From contig OX345649.1 of the NCBI GenBank assembly GCA_947044365.1, positions 4,774,905-4,838,904 of the forward strand: DNA of 64,000 nt, in the 5' to 3' direction. This DNA comes from Petrosia ficiformis. Lineage: Eukaryota; Porifera; Demospongiae; Haplosclerida; Petrosiidae. Below are positions 1 to 15,700 of this stretch, piece after piece. The translations under genes and the position numbers were made by a program. The notes under the pieces are model-generated. The model made no database searches and was not told where the DNA came from. It saw only the letters and a program-made list of their open reading frames with translations. Position 1 is the stretch's first letter. Each line of letters starts with the position of its first letter.

Positions 1-134
1 AAGGATAACATTCTCTAAAAACAGACTGTCATTAACTATTACTAATTTAAACCTCTCTGATGAAGGTGTTTACACACTAACTGCTACTAACCCAGCTGGA
101 AGTAGCTCTGAAAATATATTCCTTGATGTCCAAG
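1..134 (+). CDS. Gene A partial Ig exon, Cys-less class
   Basis: This is the C-terminal part of an Ig-like domain, cut by the window edge. It reads from base 2 in the frame R-I-T-F-S to the end ...F-L-D-V-Q, with donor GT at 135. It matches the end of the exon at 41485-41778 in gene B. The F strand reads YTLTATN where a normal Ig has YxCxAxN, so it belongs to the Ig class that lacks the intradomain disulfide. Confidence 0.8.
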
Positions 135-3100
135 GTAATACTAATAAATAGAGTCATCTTGACCATAAAGCATGTCAGTAATGCAGTGCAAACACAGTTT
201 GGTTATTTCAACCAGGGTTACTTCAATTGCCTTTCAAATATCCCATTACGGCTGAATTGAGGTATTGAAGAGTAGGCCAGCTTAACTTTTAGTGTTGAAA
301 TTTTGTTCCCAATGACATGTAAATTAGTCATGATTCACAGTGTAAATGTCAGTACTTCCCTACCATAAATTTACAAAATTACTGACATTATATCTGTCAT
401 CCTCCACTATTAATTTACTTAGTCATTGTGAACACAACAGTTCAAAACTATAAATTAAAATTACAAACTGGCTTACCATCCAACAGCTTAATACTCCAGT
501 ATGGCATATTATTAAATTGACATGTAATTGAGGTAACCAACTGATTGGTTGAAATAACCAAACTTTTTTGCAGTGTGTTTTTTTTTGCAGCATTTTTCAT
601 ATTATTATTATCTTTTTTGTACTTTACATCAAATTTCAATCCTTAATCAGTACTTAATTAAACTATACACTATAACACACATATTGTCATTACAGCTTCA
701 TTTGATGTCAACTAAAATTAATGTGAATGGACTTTAGTATCAGTTCTGCAGTTACTTTATCTATAACTTATGTATTCATCTAAATATATTTTGTGCTTTA
801 ACTAAACCTGTATTATTCTTTCTTTATTTTGTCAGGTTGTCCAATTGAAATTGAAGAGCCAGCTGACAACAAAGCAATTGAGGGAGAATCAGTAACTTTC
901 AGATGCCGTATTCAGTGTGAACCAGCCACTATGTCTTATTGGAGCTTTAATGGGGAAGTTTTAGTAAATGGTAGACAATATACAATAGAAGATTCATCTG
1001 AAAAACTCATTATTAATAGTGTTAATTTAACTGACGCTGGAGAATATACATGCACAGCTGAGAATACGCATGGAACTGTCAGTACATCAGGAATGCTGTT
1101 TGTTCAAGGTGTGTTTGTTAATTTAAAATAAACTAAAAATAAACATTTGTAAAGATTTATGCAACTTGGAGTATTGTAGAATAATGGAAGTTACATGTAC
1201 ATGTGTACTGTGTCTTTGAAGGACATGTTATTATCATATCGGTATTTCATTGTCTTTTTTCATTTATTCCTCTCTTTCCCTACTCCATCATCCTTGTCTC
1301 TCTTTATATCATTTTCAGTTCCTCCTGTGATTATAAACCATCCCGAAAGTTCTATCACACAAATAGCTGGAGAGGATGCCATTTTCAAATGCTCCAGTTC
1401 AGGCTACCCACTACCAAATATATCATGGTTGTATAATTCAAATGAGCTAACATCTACACACACAATAGTAGAGACAGTAGATAACAGTACAATGCCACCC
1501 ATTGTTAACAGCCAACTTACTGTTAAATTTGTCAATCTTACTGATGTTGGGGAGTACCAATGTAGGGCTGTCAATTATCTGGTTCGGTTTTTGAATGATT
1601 CTTCTAACAGTAGTATATTGTCTCTTGAATGTAAGTCAGATATGTTACAACAGTGTGTGTATGTGTGTGATCTACCCATCACAATACAAGTACCTTCATT
1701 TACTCAAGCATTCCTACTTTCCCAATCACTAGTCATTTCTCCATATTCCCTGTCATTAGCCACATTCCCAGTCACTAGTCAACCATCCATATTCCCAATC
1801 ATTACCATATTCCCAGACCTTGTCATTCCCTATCGGTAGTCATTTATCTACATTCCCAGTCATTAGCCACATTCCCAGTCACTCCACATACCCAGACCTA
1901 GTCATTCATCAATTCACCTTTTCATATTGTTCTCTAATCTTCAATAACATTTCTCGTACAGATCCAGCGAATGTGTCTATATCTCCTGAAGTGCTAGTTA
2001 GAAGCTTCAATGAACAAGGAACGTTCACATGCAGTGGATTTGGTATTCCTCCTCCGACCCTGACATGGAGTAGAGACAGTGGGGATCTATCTGATACTAA
2101 CATCTTTGAAATCACTACTGGTAATGCATCATCAAGCTCAGGATATACAGTAGCTATATCTAATTTGACTCTTCTTGATACTAGCGACAGTATTGAAGGA
2201 ACTTACACATGTATTGGTGAAAATGGTATTACTAATTTTATTGGAGCTGTCAGTGAAGTAAATGGAAGCTTTTTTATAGAGGGTGTGTGTCTATGTGTGC
2301 ATGTGTGTGTGTGTCTGTGCATCTGTGTGTGTGTGTATGTCTGTGTGTGTACATATGTATTTCGGAAATACAAATACCCAACACATATAAATTATGTATA
2401 CTTATTCACATTCATTCAGCTTCACCATGGTTAATGGCTCCACAAAATGAAACAGGTCTTCTTGGTGAACAAATCACACTTACATTCATTGTGGTACATG
2501 CAGCTCCTTTAGTTGTCCCCGAAAATATAATTTGGATGTTTACACCTCTATCAGGGGGAGACACAAGGGACTTAGAAACAGCAATGGATGATAGACTTGT
2601 CTTCTCTCGGAATCGTCATTCACTGACTATAATGAACCTTACATTTGATGATGATGGAGAATACATTTTCCAAGCTAGCAATAGGATTGGAAATGATTCT
2701 ACGACCATGAGACTAATAGTGGATGGTATGTTATAAAATGCGCACATGATTTATTGCTGAAATACAGGTATGATTCCTAGCACAAGGGCAACACGCCCAA
2801 GTACATGGGATTATATTTCAGTAAAATAGACTGCGTGAGCATTCTATAAGTGATTTATAGCTTACACATCATTAATTGCACATAGTTACCATAGTTACAG
2901 CATCTGCCACCATGCCAGGAAACTAATACAACACAAAGCAATACACTTGATGCAGTGTTTGATAATATACTATAGAGGGTTGTATTTCAACATAATGTTT
3001 AGGATATGTCAATTAATTTAGATATAATACATGCAATTCCTATAAATGCTATTAATAATCTAATTGATATGTAACAACTATTGATGCATAATATTGTAGT

Positions 3101-6100
3101 CATGCGTAGTTTAAATGTCTTTCAACCTCATTAGCCAAACCCGTTATAACTAATATATCTGAAAGCATAAATGTAATCAGTTCAAAGGACATACAACTCT
3201 CATGTAAAGCGGAAATTGGCAAACCAGATCCTCTACTGATGTGGATATTTAACAAGGAACTGATTGGATCGACAGTACTTAATGAAAATAATTTGACTGT
3301 CTTGATAGAAAGCATTCAAAATGGAGGTGTTTATACTTGCATAGCAATGAATGACCATGCATCAGATAATGCAACAGTTGAGATATTTGTTCAAGGTGAG
3401 TGCTATACTTTGATGGATGGACAAACAGATAAAAACTAAAAGATGATTAATTCATACATACATAATTTTAATTCATTTAGATCCACCATTTTTTACTGTC
3501 CATCCTCTTGATACAAATGGCACTGTCTCAGCAAGCCTTCAGCTAGACTGTACTGTGTATGGACATCCAATACCTGATATAATTTGGACTAAAGACGGGT
3601 CTAATATTATTGATGATGCATACCTTGGTTCCGGTACGAGATATTTGATTACAGATCTTCCTCTTAATGCCACGGAAAGAATGGGAATGATTACCATACA
3701 AGATCTTAACTATGATGATAATGGGTTGTACACTTGTCGTGCTAATAACACACTCTTTGATCCAATCACAATTGATTCAAACGCAGCATTAGTTGATGTT
3801 CACTGTAAGTATTACATGTCTCCATATCAGTGTATATAATAATGTGAGCATTCCTCTTGTATAATCTTCAATCTCTATATAGTATATTATTATAATATTA
3901 TAGATAAAGTCCTAGGTAGGTAGTTGTATAGTTTACATTCAAGTAAGTCTGTATATCACTGTAAAAAGTAATAGGATATTTTCATAGGAGTTTGAATGCA
4001 ATTCAATGCTGACTTGTTTTTCTGCTAGGTAGCTAATATTTACAAGTACTAGTTTCATTTGATCTTTGACTATATATAAAGTACATGCCATAATAAAGCA
4101 TAGTGACAAAAATAATATTATTATAATAGTACAGTATTACAAACATATAACTATGAAGATGGGCGGTATAATGGTAAAATTTCGTGGTCTTGATTAGTTA
4201 AGAGTTAGTTCCTTCGGCCATAGCTTGGACTTTTGTGTGTGAATTTTAACTTCGATTCATTAATGCTATCAAGGTTATCAAGGTTATCGTGATAATAAAA
4301 TTGATGATAACTGTAACAATGAATTTGAGTTATCGTCCATCTTTAGGTATAACCTGTGGTATATTATTATCATTCATACTAACATCTGTGTACACAATAC
4401 ATGTTACATGCTCATTCCAGCATAATTATGTACATGAAATTTGTACTTATAACATCCAATGTACAGATGTGTAGAATAACTAGCATAATTATGTACATGA
4501 ATTTGTACTAATAACATCCGGTGTACAGATATTCGAGAAGTTAGCATATATACATAATTACTATGGGATTTACATTTACATGTTTGAAGTACATTGTATT
4601 GTTTTGTTATCATTTTTCATTATTACATGTACTTTATATCAATATAGATCAAGAGCAAAAGTCTACTTCTAAATATTACCTAACATTAAAGGAAATGAGT
4701 ACTGATTTATAAATATAGTCTCAGAAGCATATCGTTATTGTCTCATGTAACCAAACTAAATAATCTATTAATTTTTACAACTTTTTGATAATTACTTGAT
4801 AATCTCATATGCAGAGCTTATTATTTTCATTTTTTATTCCCTGCAAGATCCTCCAAATCTTATTAGCGGTTTCTCAGATATGACCAAAAATGCTTCAGAC
4901 AGTCTTCAGCTTAGCTGCAGCTTCACTGGAACACCAACGCCAACTATTGTGTGGAATAGATACATTTCTAATGAAATAGAGACTCTGGAACGTGATAATG
5001 ATAAATTCCTCATTCAAGAAGATGTCTCCTTTGATAAGAGAACTTCTACATTTGCATTAACTGTCAATGATTTGATCAAAGACGATGAAGGAACGTATGA
5101 ATGTCTTGGCATCAACCAAGTCGATAATCTTATTGGTGCTGTGGATTCATCACAAGCCTTCATTACTATACAAGGTAATACATTATATGCATATTAAAGT
5201 ATAAGTTACTAAACAATTAGCATATTATAAAAAAACCATAGTTCTATATCACTACACATACATGTATGTACGATAGAGTTTTATAAATATTAGAACCCAT
5301 AGTTCTATATCACTACATGTATGTTCGACAGAGTATTATTAATATTAGAACCCATAGTTCTATATCACTAAACATATGTACGACAGAGTATTATTAATAT
5401 TAGAACCCAAAGTTTAGTATCACTACACATATGTACGACAGATGTATGAACACTGTAGTCTAACCACTGTTGTCAATTCTTAATCAATTTTATTTCTCTA
5501 TATTCACAGTTCCAGCTACTATTTATCCTAGTGGTCAAAGGGACACCTTAACAGGAGTAAAGGGTTATAAAATAACCATTAGTTTTGTGATTAAGGACGC
5601 ATTTCCTGAAGTACAATCAGAGAACATTGACTGGTATTTCTTGAGTGATGCTACCAATATACAAACTCCCATTAGGAGCGCCGATGATGATAGATATACA
5701 TTTGACGAGGATCGTGTTTCACTCACTATAACTGATCTTGATCGGATTGATAGAGGGAGATACAATATCACAGCAACAAATGAAGCTGGAGTGAGAAGTT
5801 CTTCTATTTATCTTGATATTCATGGTACATATAAGGGGGGGGGGGGTAGGGTAGAAGTGAGAGGAGATTGGGAAAGGAAGAGAGTACAGTGAAGTAATCA
5901 AGGGAAGGGAAGGGTAGAGAAACAGCAATACATGTTACATGCTCATTCCAGCATAATTATGTACATGAATTTGTACTTATAATAGCAAATGTGTAGAATA
6001 ACTAGCATAATTATGTACATGAATGTGTACTTATAACATCCAATGTATAGATGTGTAGAATAACTAGCATAATTATGTACATGAATTTGTACTAATAACA

Positions 6101-9100
6101 TCCGGTGTACAGATATTCGAGAAGTTAGCATATATACATAATTACTATGGGATTTACATTTACATGTTTGAAGTACATTGTATTGTTTTGTTATCATTTT
6201 TCATTATTACATGTACTTTATATCAATAGAGATCAAGAGCAAAAGTCTACTTCTAAATATTACCTAACATTAAAGGAAATGAGTACTGATTTATAAATAT
6301 AGTCTCAGAAGCATATCGTTATTGTCTCATGTAACCAAACTAAATAATCTATTAATTTTTACAACTTTTTGATAATTACTTGATAATCTCATATGCAGAG
6401 CTTATTATTTTCATTTTTTATTCCCTGCAAGAACCTCCAAATCTTATTAGTGGTTTCTCAAATACGACAAAAAATGCTTCAGACAGTCTTCAGCTTAGCT
6501 GCAACTTCACTGGAACACCAACGCCAACTATTGAGTGGAATAGATACATTTCTAATGAAACAGAGACTCTGGAACGTGATAATGATAAATTCCTCATTCA
6601 AGAAGATGTCTCCTTTGATAAGAGAACTTCTACATCTGCATTAACTGTCAATGATTTGATCAAAGACGATGAAGGAACGTATGAATGTCTTGGCATCAAC
6701 CAAGTCGATAATCTTATTGGTGCTGTGAATTCATCACAAGGTTTCATTACTATACAAGGTAATACATTATATGCATATTAAAGTATAAGTTACTAAACAA
6801 TTAGCATATTATAAAAAAACCATAGTTCTATATCACTACACATATGTACGATAGAGTTTTATAAATATTAGAACCCATAGTTCTATATCACTACATGTAT
6901 GTTCGACAGAGTATTATTAATATTAGAACCCATAGTTCTATATCACTAAACATATGTACGACAGAGTATTATTAATATTAGAACCCAAAGTTTAGTATCA
7001 CTACACATATGTACGACAGATGTATGAACACTGTAGTCTAACCACTGTTGTCAATTCTTAATCAATTTTATTTCTCTATATTCACAGTTCCAGCTACTAT
7101 TTATCCTAGTGGTCAAAGGGACACCTTAACAGGAGTAAAGGGTTATAAAATAACCATTAGTTTTGTGATTGAGGACGCATTTCCTGAAGTACAATCAGAG
7201 AACATTGACTGGTATTTCTTGAGTGATGCTACCAATATACAAACTCCCATTAGGAGCGCCGATGATGATAGATATACATTTGACGAGGATCGTGTTTCAC
7301 TCACTATAACTGATCTTGATCGGATTGATAGAGGGAGATACAATATCACAGCAACAAATGAAGCTGGAGTGAGAAGTTCTTCTATTTATCTTGATATTCA
7401 TGGTACATATAAGGGGGGGGGGGGGGTGGGGTAGACGTGAGAGGAGATTGGGAAAGGAAGAGAGTACAGTGAAGTAATCAAGGGAAGGGAAGGGTAGAGA
7501 AAGAAAGCAGCATACAGGAAGAATTCATGAGCAAGGTTGAAATATACAACACTTAATATCCATCATTCTCTCTTAATCTATTTTCAGTACAACCTGAGCT
7601 ACTAAACTACAATGGCAGAATAACAGTAATAAATGGTACAGGTGGCATGGCGACATTTAACTGTACAGCTGATGGTATACCTAGACCAGGTATCTTCTGG
7701 CGAAGAGATGGAATTCTACTATTAAACAATTCACGCACAACAATAACATATACCGAAGATCCAGACTCTGATAGAGTAATCCGTGTGAACGATATCGATG
7801 AGATCCAACAAGCATCTAGCAAACTTATCATTACTAATCTGGTTGAAACCGACACTGGACTGTACACCTGTAGAGCTGATAATTCAGCTGGATTAGCTGC
7901 TATATTAAGAGTACCCGAGAACCTTACTGTAGCAGACTTCAGTGAGTGATGTATACATAATTTATTAACTGTGTATTTTACATAATATATTTACACACAC
8001 ACATGCAATAATGCATGCACCCACATGCACATACACACACACACACATAATACAAATAATCTTCTATAGTTCCTCCATTCTGTACAACCAATCCTGATGT
8101 TTGTGGTAGTAATGGTGAATGTATTGACACATCTACTGGTGGATTTATTTGTGTGTGTACTGATGGATTTGCAGGAAAATGTTGTGATATACGTAAGTGT
8201 ATATTTCCACATTTTATCACACGTTATTTTTTATCTGCAAATTTCAGGATATTTTTGGATATATCAGTAATCTAATTTTTTGATATCTGCATTAGTGTAG
8301 TGATACTTGTTCATACAAACTTCTGAGATTTTGTACATGCAAAACAATCCAAAATGGCATATAATACATACCATAATTCATGAAATGTTTTCTCACTAAT
8401 TATTGCGAACTGGAATACTAAAATACGTTCATGTATAAATTGTAATCTGTTCATAGGAGTGGTGGTATTGATTCCTCCAACCCTGGAAAACGTTGAAGCC
8501 AGTATTGGCTCACCTCCTGTAATAATTGAACTTTTCCCGCCTAATTTTGTCAGTGGAGAACTATTGAATTCATTGAGTCTCACATGTACTTCAAGTGGTA
8601 ACCCTCAGCCTACTACCACGTGGACTAAGATTGGTAAGGATAATTCCATTGTTGGTTTTGGTGATACGCTTTTGTTCCCTCAACTGAATCTAACTGAAAG
8701 AGGATTCTATCAGTGTACTGCAAGAAATTGGAGAGGCTCTGTATCATCTCAAATCATTCATGTTAATATATCAGGTGTGTGTGTGTGTTTGTGTGTATGT
8801 GTGCGTGTGTGTGTGTGCAACTGTTTGATGTGGTTAATGTATATATACGTACATTGCATATACACATCATCAAAAATTCAATAGCAGTATATAATTCTAT
8901 AAACCACATCTAGTTGGCAGATATACAGACGTTTATGTTTTTACGTTTATGATATACACCTCGGCCCTAGGTTATATCCACATAAACCTTTATGTATGTG
9001 TGTGTGTGTACATGTATGTGTGTGTGTATGATTGATACATGTATTTACATTTAGGTGTTATACAATATAAAATGGAGCTTGATTTGGGAGATAAGCCAGC

Positions 9101-10648
9101 TACAAGTGACACGGAATTGAACAATCTAGTTAGAAATGTGAGTACAAATAAAGAAGTATTTTATTAAAATAATGTTATTTTTTACTTTAGATAAGCTCAT
9201 CAATTAGTGGTGGACAGCTCATTGGTACTGATGGACAATTCTATTCCATGGAGAGAGTAGATACCTCAACGTACGTATGTATAGTAATACATTATACAGT
9301 AACACAATTATAGTAATACTGAAATTTCTGAATGACTGGATAATTTTAGTTTATATGAGATGTATAGGTAAATACAAAAGAATTTGAAACTGAAACAATG
9401 TCTCAAACATAATTCAAAATATAAATGCCTATATGAGGGTTTCATCTACTGTTGGGGTGGGGGTGGTTGGAAGCTTTCCCCCCAAAACTTTAGATAAATT
9501 ACCGGGGGGGGGGGGGGGGGGGGTATAGTACTACTCCTAAATAGTGTCTACAGTGGTTTGCAGAACAGTTGTCACGAGTGTGGTTTAAGGAGGAAAAATG
9601 GGTGTGGCCAACCCAAACATTTTCGTGCCGAATTAGCTTCTCTCCCAAACCAAAATCTCTAGATAGAACCCTGCCAATATTGACCAAATAGACTACCTTC
9701 TGTATTGTTTTGTTATTTAGTTAGTAATATACGTTGGTACAAGCAAAGATGCATTTGACATTTGACTTGACATTATATTACCAACCTCCTTTATTTGGAG
9801 ACTAGGAATGGGACTTTTTATTAGGAGACTAGGAATGGGACTTTTTATTAGGAGACTAGGAATGGGACTCCTTTATTAGGAGACTAGGAATGGGACATCT
9901 TAATTAAGAGACTAGGAATGGGACTTCTGCATACATACATATATACATGTATATATATAATATACTCCATCTTTGAAAGTTTCACTCAGCTATAGTGTGT
10001 TTAATACATTCATATACTATTGTATTACTCCAAATAGATCACTGAATTCTACAACTGTTGTTGTGACAATTTTATCTAATCAAGGAGGGAACGACACTGT
10101 ACAACAGCTACTTATGGCTGAAGTAGCGAGTGTACTGCAGCAAGAGTTTCCTACAGTCACCATCACAAATGGAACACTTGATAGATTCGGTGAGGGATAA
10201 TTATCAATAGTTGATGGATGGATGGATGTATGAAAGAATGGATAGATAGATAGCAGTTATACAGATGGATGGATGTATGGATGGATGTGTATCAGGATGG
10301 GTAGATGAGTGAAAGATGGTATAAGTGACAGAGTAATTGCTTCTTTCTTCGTAGATGGATGTTCGTCTACAGAAACACTAATACCATCATATCAAAGCGG
10401 CAATGAATCGCTTGAGTTTAGCATTATATGGCCAGAAATTAACTTAGGAGATATAGCAATAGTGGAGTGCCCTTGTGGAGGTCTTAATCTGAACTCAACA
10501 GCTTTGATTGCTACTAGAGAGTGTAGAGGAGATTATGAAACTGGAGCTCAGTGGAGATCACCAAATGTTTCACCTTGCAACTTTACAGATACAACAAGAG
10601 AACTCTGTGACCTAGTTGAGGTATGAATGATCATACATACATACATAT

Positions 10649-10734
<86 letters not shown>

Positions 10735-11830
10735 CATCTGTAATAGTAATAGCCTTGCAATAATTTTAATTATTAATTGGAAACGCCCACCTAAGGTTAA
10801 TTAGGAGAGCACATGTGCATAAGTATGATAGGTAAAGTTTTCAAGGGAGTAGGATCTTTTTTAATCCAGTAAGATTGGGCTGTTATTTAACTTCAAGGTT
10901 TTGTAAGTAAGTTATTATTACATGTATTTACTGGTGCATTGGTGAACAGGACTCTATAAGCATCTCTAGATACGGATAGAGAGGGGAGGGTTGGGATCCC
11001 ACCAAAGAGTCTTTAACCCCCATTTCTGGTTCCCAAGGCCAGACTATCCCTGTCAGGAGTCCAATAACACCAAAGTATCAAAGCATATGTGAATATGTTA
11101 AAAGTTAAGGTTGTTAAATACTGTTTGTGACACTGCATGCTTTTGACCAATAAAGTCCCAAATATAGGAAAGATCTGAACCATGAGTGAAATACTGGGTC
11201 GTCTGACTAAAGCTCAGAGGAGAATCACCGTCTTCGTTTCTGTGACAGGACAGAAACTTTACACTGTTGGTGTTGGAATTGTGCACTACCTGCCTCAGTG
11301 GTTCAGCTAGCTTGCCCTTTCCACCCAACACGTAAATACACACTAACACATACTGGTTCTAATCAGCCAGGTGGCTCTGTTGTGTTGACACAAGGCTACA
11401 ATAACGCCCTCTGTTAGCCATCACAATATCCAGACCCGAGGGATATCTCTGTGTGTGAGAGAACAATTGTGCGAGCCATCTGTTGATTCAGTTGGTAAAA
11501 ACTGCCGACCGCTCTCAACCTGTTGGACCCCCGGGCTTTTAATTGTGTGTTCAGTTAGCTTGCCCCTTCCACCCAACATAAAAATACACATCTACATACA
11601 CTAGTTGGAGCAGGTTCCCCGCTGCTCACCTCAGTGGTATAAACCAGGACAGGGGTTCCACCCAACATGTATGAACAAAGCACTTTTCGATGTGGGTAAC
11701 CTTAGGGGAGAGTCATCGTCTGTGAGATCAGTGACTTGACTGAACTTTATACTATTTGGTGTTGGTCCCTCGCTGCTCACCTTAGTGGAATGACCAGGAC
11801 AGGGGTTCCACCCAACACGTATATACACAC

Positions 11831-11869
<39 letters not shown>

Positions 11870-12686
11870 CAGCATCTGTAATAGTAATAGCTTTGCAATA
11901 ATTTTAATTATTAATTAAAACGCCCACCTAAGCAATAATTTTAATTATTAATTAAAAACGCCCACCTAAGATTAATTAGGAGAGCACATGTGTATAAGCA
12001 CATGGTAGGTAAAGTTTTCAGGGGAGTAGGATCTTTTGTAATCCAGTAGGAATAGGCCATTGATTGACTTCAGGGTTTTGTAAGTAAGTTATTATTACAT
12101 GTATTTACTGGTGCATTGGTGAATAGGACTCTATAAGCATTTCCAGATACGGATAGAGAGGGGAGGGTTGGGATCCCACCAAAGAGTCTTTAACCCCCAC
12201 TTCTGGTTCCCAAGGCCAGACTATCCCTGTCAAGAGTCTAGTAACACCAAAGCATCAAAGCATATGTGAATATGTTAAAAGTTAAGATTGTTAAATACTA
12301 TTTATGACACTGTTTTTTATTAAGTAGCTAAGTGCTAAATCGATACCATATTCTACTATAATCACAAAAGTATACAGACTCTGTAGGCCCATATACTAAA
12401 AGAATAACCACAGACCATCAAATAAAACATGGAAATAAAAAACAAAAGCACTAGAGCTGAAGAGAGACCTATTATGCCTGTCTAGTTTGTTAAGCTTAGC
12501 ACTTGAGCTTTATAGGATATGAATGAGGTGAAGTAAGTGTCAGATACTCGTACCACTGAAGCTTCAGAGGAGAAGTTACCTCCTGACAGAGAGAGGTCTG
12601 TCATTCAGTTGGGAGTCAGTCCCCGAGGGCGGCCTGTTCGTTCAGTTGAAGGCCTGAGGATCTGACAAACACTGTCTCTTTTTTCT

Positions 12687-12742
<56 letters not shown>

Positions 12743-15700
12743 CATCTGTAATAGTAATAGCCTTGCAATAATTTTAATTATTAATTGGAAACGCCCACCT
12801 AAGGTTAATTAGGAGAGCACATGTGCATAAGTATGGTGGGTAAAGTTTTCAAGGGAGTAGGATCTTTTTTAATCCAGTAAGATTGGGCTGTTATTTAACT
12901 TCAAGGTTTTGTAAGTAAGTTATTATTACATGTATTTACTGGTGCATTGGTGAACAGGACTCTATAAGCATCTCCAGATACGGATAGAGAGGGGAGGGTT
13001 GGGATCCCACCAAAGAGTCTTTAACCCCCATTTCTGGTTCCCAAGGCCAGACTATCCCTGTCAAGAGTCTAATAACACCAAAGCATATGTGAATATGTTA
13101 AAAGTTAAGATTGTTTAAATACTATCTATGACACTGCTTTATGTTAAGTAGCTAATTGCTAAATGTATACCACATTTTACTATAATCAAAAAAGCATATA
13201 GACTCTGTAAGCCTGCATGCTCAAAATAATAAACACAGGCCATAAAGATGAGTTGGATAAAAACATAAAAATATAAAACAAAAGCACTAGAGCTGAAGAG
13301 AGAGCTACACTGTATTATGCCTGTTTTATTTGTTAAGTCTAATATTTTGGCCAATAAAATTCTTGGTGGTTGAAATCTGAGGAAGGCGATACTCGGGTCA
13401 GCAGACTCTTAGAGCAGATCCATCGTCCAGGATCGGAGGCATTATTCCGATTCATTTACGAGTTTGGGCATTCCACCCAACACGTAAATACACACCTACA
13501 CACACAGTCAGTTGAACTAACAAAACCAGCTATAAAGCATAAGCTTATCACCCACACCTAATAATAACTAAATAAAATTAATTTATTTATAAATTAACCA
13601 CAAAGTTATTAGAGCACATGTTCATGTAGACCACATGAGGTGAGTTATCTGATATAATCTGCTTTAATATATATTGCAACATTACATGAATACTCTAATC
13701 TAGTATTATAGGCTATGTATTGTAACATAATATAATCTAGATAGTAATCTATAAAGGTTTCCCATGGGTGACTGCAAAAAAAAATAAATAACTTGTTTTA
13801 AACAACTAAAAGCATTGATTAAAATAAAAGCAAAAGACTAACCTGGAACAGACAGAGAGCGGAGAGTTGGGCCCATGAAAACGTTTTAACCCCCAGTTCT
13901 GGTTCTCAAGGCCAGACTGTCTGCTTCCTTCAACAGTCACCCTCGTGTATTACCGATAAAATAATAATGTTAAATAAACTATAGAATATGGGCGTGGGAC
14001 AGGGCGTGCTAGACTGGAACTGGGACTGGGAATAAAACATAAGAAATCGGGGGGTGGGTCAACCAGCAGCAGTGATACCGGGTGGGGTTGTCTGGCTAGC
14101 CAATCATTCCAATCGAGGTGCAAGCCTTGTCACCAGGCCTCCGGGCTAAGGTGGGCAGGGTCCCTGAGATTTAACTGAGGTTAGATCGCCCATACCAAAC
14201 ACACGCACACACACACACACAACAGTATCTGTAATAGTAATAGCCTTGCAATAATTTTAATTATTAATTAAAAACGCCCACCTAAGGTTAATTAGGAGAG
14301 CACGTGTATAAGCACATGGTAGGTAAAGTTTTCAAGGGAGTAGGATCTTTTGTAATCCAGTAGGAATGGGCCATTGTTTGACTTCAGGGTTTTGTAAGTA
14401 AGTTATTATTACATGTATTTACTGATGCATTGGTGAACAGGACTCTATAAGCATTTCCAAATATGGATAGAGAGGGGAGGGTTGGGATCCCACCAAAGAT
14501 GTCTTTAACCCCCAGTTCTGGTTCCCAAGGCCAGACTATCCCTGTCAGGAGTCCAAAAACACCAAAGCATATGTGAATATGTTAAAAGTTAACATTGTTA
14601 AATATTTGTGAGAATATTTACAAGCACAAATAAACCTACCCATGTGACAGCAATGAAGGTTGTCCCACAGCCCCTAAAGCTGTTGGAAAAAAGCCTTAAA
14701 CTTAAGAAGCCCAATACTCATGCTAGCCTCGGGAGAGAAATATACTTCTCTGTGGGGAAAAGTCAGCTTCCGTGTTGTGAGCAATAGACAGCACTCTTTG
14801 TTTTTGGTTGGTATCAACCCAAGTGTACTAAGCCACCTCTGGTGCATCCAACCACACATTGATCTTATATCAAACACACACACACATACGGGTATATATG
14901 ACATTTGTATGTATGTACATGTATGTAAATGTAAGTACCAACAACTCTGTGAACTACATGTATTTCAGGTATGAATAATGATTATTAACACATTTTAAGT
15001 ACCTGATTGCATTGTGTTCAGGACTAAGATCACTTAGATTGCATCAAGGAGATTATATGTTAAGAATTATATAAAAATTATGTAAGACGTGGGTTGAGAC
15101 CATTGCTTTTAATTAAGGTTCATGGCTACGATTGAGAATTATTTGAGACTTAGATTGCATATGTATTTGTGTTATATGTTTGAAATTTTTTAGAGTCCAC
15201 CAGAAGAGAGAGTAGAAGAGTTAAGATCTCTCACTGCAGAAGCAGAAAACTTTGAAGTTGCTGAAGTCACAGTATCAGTTGCTGTTCTTGTAACAGCTAC
15301 TGAAGATATTTCAGGAAATGCTACAGTATGTCTGAGCAATGGATAGGTGGATTGATTGATAACTTGCAGATGATACTGAAGACATTGGAACACAATACAG
15401 ACAGATAGAAGGACAGACAAATGGACAGACAGACAGATGGGCAGGAGACGGATGGACGGATCGATAGACAGATGGATGGATGAAGATAATATGAAAAGAT
15501 GGATAAATGAATGAAATGGATGGTTGGATGGATGCTGGTATAAGTGGATAAATGGTTAATGAGACAGCTGATGAACTATTGTTTTGTATTTTAGCTAACA
15601 GAAAATTATCTTGATGTGATAGACAATTTATTGCAAGTAGATGAAACAACTCTTCAGGAGAGTCAAGAAACAGGAAACACATCGGCCATGTGAATATATA

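Noticed and set aside
11098..11349. Minus-strand open frame in the gene A repeat island, considered as a transposase fragment
   Set aside because: No catalytic motif or zinc finger; other copies of the repeat unit do not keep the frame open.
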